Shown: piece by piece, positions 43,397 to 52,000 of the stretch
Numbering within the stretch: the first letter of the stretch is position 1
Layout: each line of letters opens with the position of its first letter
Assembly (NCBI GenBank): GCA_002070025.1
Contig: MWCL01000010.1
Coordinates: 1 to 52,468, forward strand
DNA length: 52,468 bases
Direction of reading: 5' to 3'
Source: Spirochaetes bacterium ADurb.Bin215
Lineage (GTDB): Bacteria; Spirochaetota; Spirochaetia; Treponematales; Treponemataceae
Program-made: the position numbers and the translations under genes
The notes under the pieces: generated by a model
What the model was told of the DNA's origin: nothing
Seen by the model: the letters and a program-made list of their open reading frames with translations, nothing else
Databases searched by the model: none

Positions 43397-44284
43397 TTAC
43401 AACAAACCTGCTTCGGCAAACGCCTTCCGCACGGTATCTTCCAGGTCTTTTGCGAGCGGCGCCAACGGCAGCCGGGTGGTTCCCGCCGGAAGACCCTTCA
43501 TGGCCATCGCGGCCTTGATGGGTACCGGATTGGTATCGACGAACGAACCGCGGAACGCCGACAGGAGCCGGTACTGCAGCTCGCGGGCCTTCTCGAAGTC
43601 GCCGTCCAGGGCCGCTTTGGTAAGCGCGGTTACTTCCGCCGGCGCGAGGTTCGAAACCACCGAGATAACTCCGTCGCCACCTATGGCACACAGGGGCAGA
43701 TTCAGCGCGTCGTCGCCCGAAAGCACCGAGAAGCCCGGTTTTTTCCGAGCGATGGTGGCGATCACGTCCATCATCTGGTTTAGGTCGCCCGAGGCTTCCT
43801 TTACCCCGGCGATGTTCGGCAGCTCTGCTATCCGTGCCAAAAGCGGTGTGGAAATGTTCTTACCGGTTCGACCCACAATGTTGTAGACGATAATCGGAAG
43901 TCCCACTTCAGCGCAGGCCTCGAAGTGGCGGTAAATACCCTCGTCGTTCGGTTTGTTGTAGTACGGGGTTACCACCAGTGCGTAATCGGCACCGGCGGCT
44001 TTTGCGCGTTTCACATATTTAACGGCATCGCGGGTGCTGTTGCTCCCGGCGCCGAGAATGACCGGTACCTTGCCGCCGGCTTCCGCCATGGCGATTTCGA
44101 TGATCTTCTCTTCTTCAGATTCATCGAGTGTGGGGGTTTCCCCGGTTGTTCCCAGCGGCACGAGACCCGAAATACCCTGTTCGAGCTGATACCGTACGAG
44201 CGTACGGAAACCGTCATAGTCCACCGACCCGTCAGGGTTCATCGGGGTGATCAATGCGGTAAATGCTCCTCTCAGTTTCGTCAT
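43397..44284 (-). CDS. dapA: 4-hydroxy-tetrahydrodipicolinate synthase
   Basis: A class I aldolase that condenses pyruvate and aspartate semialdehyde in the DAP pathway. Thr46/Thr47 lie in GTTGETPTL, Tyr134 in IIVYN, Arg139 in GRTG, and the Schiff-base Lys162 in GVKEASGDL. The 295-residue length is normal from the ATG at 44284, which has AGGAGG 6 nt upstream. The longer frame upstream is antisense to the YihY gene. First gene of dapA-asd-lysA. Confidence 0.96.
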   Translation of the reverse strand: MTKLRGAFTALITPMNPDGSVDYDGFRTLVRYQLEQGISGLVPLGTTGETPTLDESEEEKIIEIAMAEAGGKVPVILGAGSNSTRDAVKYVKRAKAAGADYALVVTPYYNKPNDEGIYRHFEACAEVGLPIIVYNIVGRTGKNISTPLLARIAELPNIAGVKEASGDLNQMMDVIATIARKKPGFSVLSGDDALNLPLCAIGGDGVISVVSNLAPAEVTALTKAALDGDFEKARELQYRLLSAFRGSFVDTNPVPIKAAMAMKGLPAGTTRLPLAPLAKDLEDTVRKAFAEAGLL

Positions 44285-44319
44285 GGTGCCTCCTGTAACT
44301 TTATACCAGTTTATTACAT

Positions 44320-44333
44320 ATTTATGCATAAAT
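44320..44333. promoter_or_regulatory. 14-bp perfect palindrome upstream of dapA
   Basis: ATTTATGCATAAAT is a perfect palindrome about 35 nt upstream of the dapA ATG, in the divergent dapA-yihY region. Position and symmetry fit an operator, but the regulator is unknown and it may simply be AT-rich promoter DNA. Confidence 0.35.
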
Positions 44334-44392
44334 TCAAGTGCCCCGGCCCGGCTTTGCGGGAAAAACCACTGTAATTTCCGGATAAAACGCGC

Positions 44393-44398
44393 TATACT
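44393..44398 (+). promoter_or_regulatory. -10 box of the YihY-cNMP gene
   Basis: TATACT ends 9 nt before the ATG at 44408. No Shine-Dalgarno sequence is present, and the -35 region is weak. Confidence 0.45.
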
Positions 44399-44407
44399 TC
44401 CACGATA

Positions 44408-45691
44408 ATGCACCGGAAACGAAATGTCTTTCTCGTCAGTCTTCAGCGTCTCTACATAACCTGGGAATCCTTTGTAGGAAACGATCTTTTCACGTTTGCC
44501 TCCGCGGGAGCCTACAGCTTTCTTCTTTCGGCACTGCCCATTGTACTCATGGTGTTGCTCATTCTCGTGCGGGTGCTTCACACCTCGCCGGAAGCAATCC
44601 AGACCCTCATCAGCGAAAACGGCTTCGAAACTGCGACGGGCACGCTCTCGAAGTACATTGAACCCATGCTCGCGTTCAGAACAGTAGGCATTTTCGAAAT
44701 GATCATCGGCATAACCGTCTTCTGGATGGCGCGCCGGTTTTTCGCGTCGATCCAGCGCGGCATGCGCATGATATACCGCAAGCAGGGAAAAAAGAAGCCC
44801 ATCAAGGAAAACCTCATCGTAATCGCGGCGGAAGTGGTGCTCGTGATCCTGATAGTCCTCATGACGATCTTTCTCATTGCCGGTAACGCCTTCTTCAACA
44901 CGGTCCTTTCCGCCAACCTGCTCTCGCCCGTACTGTTCCGCCTGTTCCGCAACCTCTTCCGTTTTGTCCCCTTCGGCATCATCTTCGTGTTTCTCTTTCT
45001 GGTCTATTTTGCCACGCCCAGTTTGCGCCCGAGGAAAAAACACAGCGTTCAGGCCTCAGCCGCCTGTACCATCTCGTTTTTCATCGTACAGATCGCCTTC
45101 AGCGCCTTTGTTGATCTCTCGCGCTACAACCTCGTGTACGGCATCCTCGGGAACCTCATCGTTATCATGCTCGAAGTGTACATTTTCTTCTTACTGTTTC
45201 TCTTTTTCGCCCAGTTCCAGTATGTGGTACAGTTTTTTGAAACGTTCCTGCTTGCCCAGCTCTACCTTCTTCCCGCCTACGATGACCCGAAAATCCGCCG
45301 ACAGCTTGAACGTATCATGTTTATACGCCCGCCGGTGTTTTATCTCCGGTACGCGGTAACCAAAAAAAAGGGCGAGCTCATCTATTCCATGGACGACACG
45401 TCCACAGAACTCTATTATGTGTGGAATGGCGCGGTGCGCATCATGATGCCGAATCAGGTGACCGACTATTCGCGCGGCCGCATATTCGGGGAGTTTTCGG
45501 GCATTGTGGGCGGAAACCGAACTTCCACTGCGATCGCCCTCACCGATGTGACCCTTTTGAAGATCCCTGCCCGGCTTTTCCGCGCGACCATCGAGATAGA
45601 CGGCGCCATGAGCCGCCGGGCACTCAGACTGATTACCGATTACATTCGAAAAAGTAACCGAATGCCCCTTTCCATCGATTTTGATGTGTGA
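44408..45691 (+). CDS. YihY/BrkB membrane protein with a C-terminal cyclic-nucleotide-binding-like domain
   Basis: Residues 1 to about 290 form a YihY/BrkB-type membrane protein of about six helices, with FASAGAYSFLLSALPIVLM, FWMARRFFASIQRGMRMIY and DLSRYNLVYGILGNLIVIML. Residues of about 320-427 resemble a CAP-like cNMP-binding beta roll: YYVWNGAVRIMM, RIFGEFSGIVGGNRTSTAIA (phosphate-cassette position with Arg), VTLLKIPARLF. The combination suggests a membrane protein controlled by cAMP, which the DISM cyclase in this window could supply. The cassette lacks a clean GE(L/I)A. It starts without a Shine-Dalgarno and diverges from dapA. Confidence 0.87.
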   Translation: MHRKRNVFLVSLQRLYITWESFVGNDLFTFASAGAYSFLLSALPIVLMVLLILVRVLHTSPEAIQTLISENGFETATGTLSKYIEPMLAFRTVGIFEMIIGITVFWMARRFFASIQRGMRMIYRKQGKKKPIKENLIVIAAEVVLVILIVLMTIFLIAGNAFFNTVLSANLLSPVLFRLFRNLFRFVPFGIIFVFLFLVYFATPSLRPRKKHSVQASAACTISFFIVQIAFSAFVDLSRYNLVYGILGNLIVIMLEVYIFFLLFLFFAQFQYVVQFFETFLLAQLYLLPAYDDPKIRRQLERIMFIRPPVFYLRYAVTKKKGELIYSMDDTSTELYYVWNGAVRIMMPNQVTDYSRGRIFGEFSGIVGGNRTSTAIALTDVTLLKIPARLFRATIEIDGAMSRRALRLITDYIRKSNRMPLSIDFDV

Positions 45692-45720
45692 TAGTTTTTC
45701 CCTGTTCCTGGAGGTGCCTC

Positions 45721-47550
45721 ATGTGTGGAATTGTTGGATACATCGGTGACGAGGAAGCCACCCCGGTTTTAATCAATGCGTTAAAAAAACTTGAATACCG
45801 CGGTTACGACTCCGCCGGTATTGCCGTTCTGGGCGACGAAGGACTGGTAGTCCGTAAAGCCAAGGGCGCGCTCAAATTTCTTGAACAGAAAATAGCCGCG
45901 GAAATTATCCGGGGAACCATGGGAATCGGCCATACCCGCTGGGCGACCCACGGCGAGCCTTCGGACCAGAACTCCCATCCCCACACCAACGTGTCGGGAC
46001 AAATCGCCGTCGTGCATAACGGTATCATTGAAAATCACGCGAAACTCAAGGCATGGCTCACAGAACGGGGCGTTGCCTTCCGGAGTGAAACCGACACCGA
46101 AGTTATTGCCCACCTCATAGACTTTTACTATTCGGGTAACCTCCTGGACGCCGTGCGTGAAGCGCTCACCCGCCTCGAAGGTTCCTACGCCCTCGGTGTT
46201 ATATGCCAGACCAACACGGACGAGATTATCGCCGTACGCAAGGACAGTCCTCTCGTAATCGGCGCGGGAGAGGGAGAAAACATCATCGCCTCCGACGTTC
46301 CCGCGCTTCTCGAATATACCCGCAATGTGTACTACCTGGACGACCGGGAGATCGCCGTGCTCAAACGGGGATCGGTGGAATTCTACGACGAGGAAGGACG
46401 GCCGGTTCAAAAGGAACTGTGCCGGGTTGAATGGGATGTGGCCGCCGCGGAAAAGGGCGGCTATGAACACTTCATGCTCAAGGAAATACACGAGCAGCCC
46501 ACCGCCCTTACCGACACCCTCCGCGCCCGTATAAAGACGTACGCGACCAAGAGCATCAACCTCGAGGAAATCGGCTTCAACGAATCCTGGGCGAAGGCCG
46601 ACCGGGTCATCATTACCGCCTGCGGCACCGCCTGGCATGCCGGGATTGTGGGAAAATACGCATTCGAACATTTTGCCCGCATCCCGGTGGATGTGGATAT
46701 CGCGAGCGAATTCCGCTACCGCGACCCCATCTTTAATCCGGGCGACATTTTCATCATCATAAGCCAGTCCGGAGAAACGGCGGATACCCTCGCCGCCATG
46801 CGTATGGCTAAAAAGTCCGGCGCGCGCATCATCGCTATTACCAACGTGGTGGGCTCAACGCTCGCCCGCGAAGCGGACCTCGTCATGTACACCTGGGCGG
46901 GACCGGAAATCGCCGTTGCCTCCACCAAGGCGTTCACCACGCAACTCATGTGCGTGTACCTCATCGCGCTCAAATTCGGTGCCCTCCGCGGCTGTATCAG
47001 CGAAACGGAACTCGCCTATTATATCGACGCGCTCGAGGAACTCCCCGCCCAGGCGGAGAGGATTCTTTCCCACAAGGAAGACATCCAGCGGTTCGCCGCG
47101 GGAAACTTCAACAAAACGAAGGCGTTTTTCATGGGCCGCCTCTTCGACTACGCCATCAGTCTGGAAAGCGCGCTCAAACTTAAAGAGATTAGCTACACCC
47201 ATTCGGAAGCTTTCGCCGCCGGGGAACTCAAGCACGGCCCCATCGCCCTTGTGGACGAGTCCACCCTGGTTGTGGCCATTTGCACCCAGCGAGCCCTCTT
47301 CGAAAAGATGGAATCGAATATAAAAGAGGTAAAAGCCCGTGGCGCGTCCATCATCGTCATTACCTACGACGACGAACACTTCTTCGACGCCGTGGCCGAC
47401 GAAGTATTCCGGATTCCCTGCACTCCCGACCCGCTTACGCCCATCCTTTCGGTAATTCCCTGCCAGTTGTATGCCTACTACTGCGCCGTACAGCGGGGCA
47501 ACGACCCGGACAAACCGCGCAATCTCGCGAAGAGCGTTACGGTTGAGTAA
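45721..47550 (+). CDS. glmS: Glutamine--fructose-6-phosphate aminotransferase
   Basis: Makes glucosamine-6-phosphate, the first step toward UDP-GlcNAc and peptidoglycan. The mature nucleophile is Cys2 in MCGIVGYIG. GYDSAGIAV, GHTRWATHG and the two SIS domains (about 290-430 and 460-600; TACGTAWHAG, SQSGETADT, ELKHGPIAL) are present, with the C-terminus AKSVTVE. The ATG at 45721 is fixed by Cys2 and by GGAGG 6 nt upstream; the frame continues back into the YihY gene. 609 residues. A terminator follows immediately. Confidence 0.97.
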   Translation: MCGIVGYIGDEEATPVLINALKKLEYRGYDSAGIAVLGDEGLVVRKAKGALKFLEQKIAAEIIRGTMGIGHTRWATHGEPSDQNSHPHTNVSGQIAVVHNGIIENHAKLKAWLTERGVAFRSETDTEVIAHLIDFYYSGNLLDAVREALTRLEGSYALGVICQTNTDEIIAVRKDSPLVIGAGEGENIIASDVPALLEYTRNVYYLDDREIAVLKRGSVEFYDEEGRPVQKELCRVEWDVAAAEKGGYEHFMLKEIHEQPTALTDTLRARIKTYATKSINLEEIGFNESWAKADRVIITACGTAWHAGIVGKYAFEHFARIPVDVDIASEFRYRDPIFNPGDIFIIISQSGETADTLAAMRMAKKSGARIIAITNVVGSTLAREADLVMYTWAGPEIAVASTKAFTTQLMCVYLIALKFGALRGCISETELAYYIDALEELPAQAERILSHKEDIQRFAAGNFNKTKAFFMGRLFDYAISLESALKLKEISYTHSEAFAAGELKHGPIALVDESTLVVAICTQRALFEKMESNIKEVKARGASIIVITYDDEHFFDAVADEVFRIPCTPDPLTPILSVIPCQLYAYYCAVQRGNDPDKPRNLAKSVTVE

Positions 47551-47554
47551 GGAA

Positions 47555-47582
47555 CCGCGCCGGTGACACGGCGCGGATTTTT
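47555..47582 (+). terminator. Terminator of glmS, overlapping the guaA promoter
   Basis: CCGCGCCG (47555-47562) and CGGCGCGG (47569-47576) form an 8-bp GC-rich stem with the loop GTGACA, followed by ATTTTT. The loop is also the -35 box of guaA. Confidence 0.8.
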
Positions 47583-47591
47583 GGGTATACT
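47563..47591 (+). promoter_or_regulatory. Promoter of guaA
   Basis: GTGACA (47563-47568), a 17-nt spacer and TATACT (47586-47591) end 6 nt before the ATG at 47598. The predicted +1 is the A of the ATG. Confidence 0.65.
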
Positions 47592-47597
47592 CCCTTC

Positions 47598-49499
47598 ATG
47601 ACGAAGGACAAAATTGTAGTGCTGGACTTCGGGAGCCAGTATGCCCACCTGATAGCCAAACGACTCCGCCTTCTGGGGTTCTATTCCGAAATTGCCCTGC
47701 CCTCAGCGCCGATTACCGAACTGGAAGGGGCGCGCGGCGTCATCCTGTCCGGCGGCCCCTCGTCGGTCTACGAAAAAGACATTCCCCGCTTCAACAGCGA
47801 CATACTCAAACTCGACCTGCCCGTACTCGGTCTCTGCTACGGCCACCAGCTCATGGCCATGGAATCGGGCGGAACCGTAGCCCGGGCCGAGGTTGGCGAA
47901 TTCGGCATAGCCCGACTCCATGCGACGGAGGAAGACGGCACTCCGCTCCCTGAAAGCCCCCTCTTTACCGGGCTTGATTTCCCCGCCCAGGTGTGGATGA
48001 GCCATCAGGACGCCGTTGCCACCCTTCCGGAAGGCTTCCGGGTCATCGGCCGCACCGCCGACTGCCCCTACGCCGCCCTCGAAAACACCGAAAAGAAACG
48101 CTGGAGCCTCCAGTGTCACATAGAAGTAAAAGACACCCCGCAGGGCGACAAACTGCTCGCGAATTTTGCCCGGATCTGCGGCATGGAAAAAAACTGGAGC
48201 CAGGACCAGGTGCTTGAACGCGTAATGGAAGAAATCCGCGCGCAGGCGAACCGTGACGGCCGGGAGCGTAAAGTGCTCCTCTTCCTCTCCGGCGGCGTGG
48301 ACTCCACCGTGGCCTTCGCCCTCCTCAATACCGCGCTCGGCCAGGAACGCGTGCTCGGCCTCCATATAGACAACGGCTTCATGCGCAAAAACGAAAGCGC
48401 CATCATCGCCGAGCGCTACCGCGAAGCGGGCTTCACCAACTTCATGGTGGAAGACGCGAGCGAAACCTTCCTCGCCGCGGTCGCCGGCAAGATCGACCCG
48501 CAGAAAAAACGCATGGCCGTTGGCGAAACCTTCATCACCGTGCGCGACACCGTGGTTGCCCGGCTCGGCCTCAACGAAGACGACTGGCTCCTCGGCCAGG
48601 GCACGCTCTACCCGGACATCATTGAATCCGGCGGCAGCCAGAACGCCCACGTGATCAAAACCCACCACAACCGGGTGGACGGCATACAGGCCCTCATCGA
48701 GAAGGGCCTCATCATTGAACCCCTCCGCGATCTCTACAAGGACGAAGTACGCATCCTGGGGAAAAATCTCGGTCTGGACGACGAACTCGTGTACCGCCAT
48801 CCCTTCCCGGGCCCCGGACTATCCATCAACGTGCTCTGCCAGGACGGAACCCCTGCGGACGAAGCCGCCCTTTCCCGCGCGCGCGAAGAACTTTCCCGCA
48901 TCAATTTGGCCGCCGCCTTTCCGGCCTGCGATACCGCTTGTCCCGGCCGCACGCCCGCGCTTACCGCAACCGACGTACTCCCGGTCAAATCAGTAGGCGT
49001 ACAGGGCGACTACCGCACCTACCGCTTCCCGGCCGTTCTCCGGTTCGCGGATATCTTTACCGCCTTCCCCGCCTGGAGCGACCTCGAGGCCGCTTCGTCG
49101 AAGATTACCAACGCAAGCAAAGAAATAAACCGTACCATCGTGAACCTCTGGGAACGGCACGGAAAACCCTTTTCGCTCAGGGAAGGCTACTGTACCCGCG
49201 ACCGGCTCGACCAGACCCGCGAAGCGGATGCCATCGTCCTCGAGGAACTCAAGAACGCTGGCTGGTATACCCGCATCTTCCAGCACCTCACGATTCACCT
49301 CCCCTGGGCCGCCGAAGGCGGACACGCCTCGATCGTCCTCCGCCCGGTTGTCTCGGAAGACGTCATGACCGCCCGTTTCGCCCACCTGGACATCGCCGTC
49401 CTTGAACGCATTGTTGAACGGATAAAGGCAACCGGTTTTGTGGATGCGATCTACTACGACATAACGAACAAACCGCCGGCAACCTTCGGCTGGGAATAG
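47598..49499 (+). CDS. guaA: GMP synthase (glutamine-hydrolysing), long form
   Basis: Converts XMP to GMP. The N-terminal glutaminase has nucleophile Cys80 (GLCYGHQ) and the His-Glu pair in LQCHIEVKDT. The synthetase P-loop is LSGGVDSTVA (about 230), and HPFPGPGLS and KITNASKEINRTI are present. At 633 residues it is about 100 longer than the common bacterial enzyme (about 525). An insertion lies after HPFPGPGLSI, between NVLCQDG and VLPVKSVGVQGD. This recalls the longer eukaryote-like form. No Shine-Dalgarno; probably a leaderless mRNA. Confidence 0.95.
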   Translation: MTKDKIVVLDFGSQYAHLIAKRLRLLGFYSEIALPSAPITELEGARGVILSGGPSSVYEKDIPRFNSDILKLDLPVLGLCYGHQLMAMESGGTVARAEVGEFGIARLHATEEDGTPLPESPLFTGLDFPAQVWMSHQDAVATLPEGFRVIGRTADCPYAALENTEKKRWSLQCHIEVKDTPQGDKLLANFARICGMEKNWSQDQVLERVMEEIRAQANRDGRERKVLLFLSGGVDSTVAFALLNTALGQERVLGLHIDNGFMRKNESAIIAERYREAGFTNFMVEDASETFLAAVAGKIDPQKKRMAVGETFITVRDTVVARLGLNEDDWLLGQGTLYPDIIESGGSQNAHVIKTHHNRVDGIQALIEKGLIIEPLRDLYKDEVRILGKNLGLDDELVYRHPFPGPGLSINVLCQDGTPADEAALSRAREELSRINLAAAFPACDTACPGRTPALTATDVLPVKSVGVQGDYRTYRFPAVLRFADIFTAFPAWSDLEAASSKITNASKEINRTIVNLWERHGKPFSLREGYCTRDRLDQTREADAIVLEELKNAGWYTRIFQHLTIHLPWAAEGGHASIVLRPVVSEDVMTARFAHLDIAVLERIVERIKATGFVDAIYYDITNKPPATFGWE

Positions 49500-49627
49500 G
49501 AAAGACCGAGGCTCACAAAGGGCCGCAGCGCGCACGGGCCTTGCTCACAGCCGTTCGAAGTAGTGGCCATGACAGGTGGCGATTGACGGGTTTTGAGGCT
49601 TTTTTTAAAAAACCAAGTTGACTATGA

Positions 49628-49650
49628 GTAACCGTCAAATAAACCGCACC
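49628..49650 (+). repeat. IS66 left terminal inverted repeat
   Basis: 23 bp starting GTAACCGTCAAATAAACC; pairs with 51978-52000 with one mismatch. Confidence 0.9.
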
Positions 49651-49710
49651 TACTACGGCGCGTAAAAGCATAGTATTCTTTGCTCCAGAAAACATGAAGA
49701 GGAGTAAAGG

Positions 49711-50031
49711 ATGAAGCGATTTACCCAAAAACAGAAAGACGATCTTGTGCAAGGATATCTGCAAAGCGAAATTCCCTGCACTGAATACTGCAAACAACAT
49801 GATCTGCATCCGAATACCCTGTACCGATGGAAAAAGCAATATGAAACGAAGCCGGGTGAACAAGGATCGTTTGTTGAAATTACGCCAGCAGAATCTGTGT
49901 TGTCTGGCAACAAGCAAAACACGTATATCGAAATCAGGACCAAAAACGCCCGCATCCAGATTCCGGTAACTATCGGGAATGAACAGATTGCGTATCTTTT
50001 TGATCTTATGGGGCTCGCCCATGTTTCCTGA
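49711..50031 (+). CDS. tnpA: IS66 accessory protein TnpA
   Basis: A 106-residue helix-turn-helix protein: KQKDDLVQGYLQSEIPCTEYCKQHDLHPNTLYRWKKQ reads as a Tc5/orphan HTH (residues of about 8-44, given by position). It is the small first protein of IS66 elements and likely binds the ends. AGGAG lies 6 nt before the ATG. Its last codons overlap the tnpB start. Confidence 0.85.
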   Translation: MKRFTQKQKDDLVQGYLQSEIPCTEYCKQHDLHPNTLYRWKKQYETKPGEQGSFVEITPAESVLSGNKQNTYIEIRTKNARIQIPVTIGNEQIAYLFDLMGLAHVS

Positions 50032-50368
50032 TTTCTCACAAATCCGGATATTTCTCAGGCCCGGGAATACCGACATGAGAAAGGCCATCAACAGTCTTAC
50101 CGTTCTGGTCAGCGAAGATATGCAGGGAGATCCCCTGAGTGGAAGCCTGTATCTGTTTTGTAACAAGCAGCGGAAGAACATGAAGGTGCTTTATTGGGAC
50201 CGGAACGGATTTTGCCTGTGGCAGAAAAAGCTTGAGAAGCACCGGTTCCCCTGGCCAGACACGGAAGAAGCTGCCCGGGAATTAACCCGGGAAGAACTCG
50301 ATATGCTGCTGAAAGGAATTGATTTCTTTCATGCACATACAAAATTGCAGTATTCGCGAGTTTCATGA
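50021..50368 (+). CDS. tnpB: IS66 accessory protein TnpB
   Basis: A 115-residue IS66 Orf2-like protein. GNTDMRKAINSLTVLV and LYLFCNKQRKNMKVLYWDRNG are hallmarks of the family. The ATG at 50021 overlaps the tnpA end by 11 nt; the frame extends back to 49979 inside tnpA, but that part is not conserved-looking. Required for transposition together with tnpA and the transposase in studied IS66 elements. Confidence 0.9.
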   Translation: MFPDFSQIRIFLRPGNTDMRKAINSLTVLVSEDMQGDPLSGSLYLFCNKQRKNMKVLYWDRNGFCLWQKKLEKHRFPWPDTEEAARELTREELDMLLKGIDFFHAHTKLQYSRVS

Positions 50369-50416
50369 GCAAAAGGAATTCCCATTACTCCAAAGACCTG
50401 ATAGAATTTTCTCAGG

Positions 50417-51964
50417 ATGAATATTGCAGCATTGCCGAAAGACGTACAGGATTATGTTCAATCACTTGAGGAAAACTGGAAGCAACGCTGCAGCACCATC
50501 GATTCATCCTGGCAAGAACGCTACAGCGAACTTGAAGAACAATACAAACTGCTTCTGATCCAGAAGTTCTGCAGGAAAAGCGAAAAGTCCGAAACAGAAG
50601 AAAACCAGCAATTGTTGTTCGCCGAGGAACCCTCCTCACAAGAAGAAGCTGCAAACGAACAGATAGAAACAATAAAGACCTATTCCAGAAAAAAGCCGGG
50701 AAGAAAACCTATCCCCGATTCCCTTCCGCGGGAAGAAGTCGTCATTGATATTCCCGAAGAAGACAAGCACTGCGCCTGTGGTCATGATCTCGTACGCATT
50801 GGCGAAGAAACAGCCGAACGGCTGCAGGTCATACTGCCCAAGATGTGGGTTGAACGGATTGTTCGTCCAAAATACGCCTGCCGGAACTGCGAAGGTTCGG
50901 GCGACGAAGACAAGCACGCGGTGAGAATCGCGCCGCCGTCGGTAAACATTATTCCGAAGAGTATTGTAAGCCCCGGCCTTTTGTCATTTATCATAACCAA
51001 CAAGTTTGTCGATCATCTTCCATACTATCGTCAAGAAGGTCGCTTTGACCGGCTTGGAATTCAAATAAGCCGACAGAACATGAGCAACTGGCAACAGATG
51101 GCCTTTGAAAAGATTCGTCCGCTTCTTGATCTGCTCAAAAAGCATATTCAAAGTGGTCCGGTCATCAATATGGACGAAACCCCGGTGCAGGTGCTGGGAG
51201 AAGCGAATCGGAAGGACACCCAAAAGTCATATATGTGGCTGGTACGCGGTGGACCACCGGAACACCCGGCATTCTTGTATTCGTACCGGGAAACCCGGGC
51301 CAGTAAACATATTACCGAACTACTCGAAGGATTCACCGGTTACCTGCAAACCGACGGCTATGAAGCCTATGCCACCGCACTCAAGGGAAACGACGCAATC
51401 GTGCATGTTGGTTGCATGGCTCATGCAAGGCGTAAATTCGATGAAGCGGCAAAGGTGTCAAAAAAGGAATCAAGCGCCAATGAAGCGTTGAAACACATCC
51501 GGAATCTGTACCGGATCGAAAGTGAATTGCGGTCCATGAATCTTTCCGTTGACGAGTTTGTCCGGATGAGGAAAGAGAAAGCCGGGCCGGTGCTGGAGGC
51601 ATTCAAAAAGTGGCTTGAAAAACGCGTAGTGCAGGTACCGCCATCATTGGGTTTGGGAAAGGCAATTTCCTATACCCTTAATGAATGGCCAAAACTAATA
51701 CGTTATCTTGAATCTCCATATCTTACGCCGGATAACTACGTAAGCGAGAACGCTATCCGTCCCTTTGTACTGGGCAGAAAGAACTGGCTTTTTTCCGGAA
51801 GCCCTGAAGGCGCGGAAAGTTCCTGTGCCATGTACTCGCTTATCGAGACAGCAAAACATAATGGGCTCAATCCGTATGAATATTTGGTAAAGGTTTTTGA
51901 AGCCGCTCCGCTTCTCGAGAAACAGGAAGAATGGGAAGCGATTTTGCCCTGGAATATTAAGTAG
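50417..51964 (+). CDS. tnpC: IS66 DDE transposase (TnpC)
   Basis: A 515-residue transposase. It has an N-terminal coiled coil (LEENWKQRCSTIDSSWQERY region, about 16-50) and a zinc-binding domain with CACGHDL and CRNC (about 119-160). The DDE core is NMDETPVQV, LQTDGYEAY and a Glu in VSENAIRPFVLGRKNWLFS. The C-terminus ILPWNIK is the conserved IS66 end. The frame is uninterrupted, so the element may still be active. Confidence 0.95.
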   Translation: MNIAALPKDVQDYVQSLEENWKQRCSTIDSSWQERYSELEEQYKLLLIQKFCRKSEKSETEENQQLLFAEEPSSQEEAANEQIETIKTYSRKKPGRKPIPDSLPREEVVIDIPEEDKHCACGHDLVRIGEETAERLQVILPKMWVERIVRPKYACRNCEGSGDEDKHAVRIAPPSVNIIPKSIVSPGLLSFIITNKFVDHLPYYRQEGRFDRLGIQISRQNMSNWQQMAFEKIRPLLDLLKKHIQSGPVINMDETPVQVLGEANRKDTQKSYMWLVRGGPPEHPAFLYSYRETRASKHITELLEGFTGYLQTDGYEAYATALKGNDAIVHVGCMAHARRKFDEAAKVSKKESSANEALKHIRNLYRIESELRSMNLSVDEFVRMRKEKAGPVLEAFKKWLEKRVVQVPPSLGLGKAISYTLNEWPKLIRYLESPYLTPDNYVSENAIRPFVLGRKNWLFSGSPEGAESSCAMYSLIETAKHNGLNPYEYLVKVFEAAPLLEKQEEWEAILPWNIK

Positions 51965-51977
51965 CTTTTTTTACCCG

Positions 51978-52000
51978 GGTGCGGTTTAATTGACGGTTAC
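51978..52000 (-). repeat. IS66 right terminal inverted repeat
   Basis: Reverse complement reads GTAACCGTCAATTAAACC... and pairs with 49628-49650. It is followed directly by a truncated 22-bp repeat unit. Confidence 0.9.

Larger units (their letters stand above)
49628..52000 (+). mobile_element. Intact IS66-family insertion sequence
   Basis: A 2373-bp element bounded by 23-bp inverted repeats, GTAACCGTCAA(A/T)TAAACCGCACC at 49628-49650 and, inverted, 51978-52000, with one mismatch. Inside, three genes in the canonical order encode a TnpA-like, a TnpB-like and a DDE transposase, all without stop or frameshift. The flanking 8-mers, GACTATGA on the left and ACAATTTT on the right, do not match, so no target-site duplication of the usual IS66 length is present. 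GC looks lower than in the neighbouring genes, consistent with transfer. Confidence 0.93.

Noticed and set aside
44285-45043. N-terminal extension of dapA
   Set aside because: It is antisense to the YihY gene, and AGGAGG precedes the ATG at 44284.
49500-49627. A gene between guaA and IS66
   Set aside because: No open frame with a credible start was seen; only a T-rich/A-rich inverted stretch near 49601-49613 of uncertain meaning.
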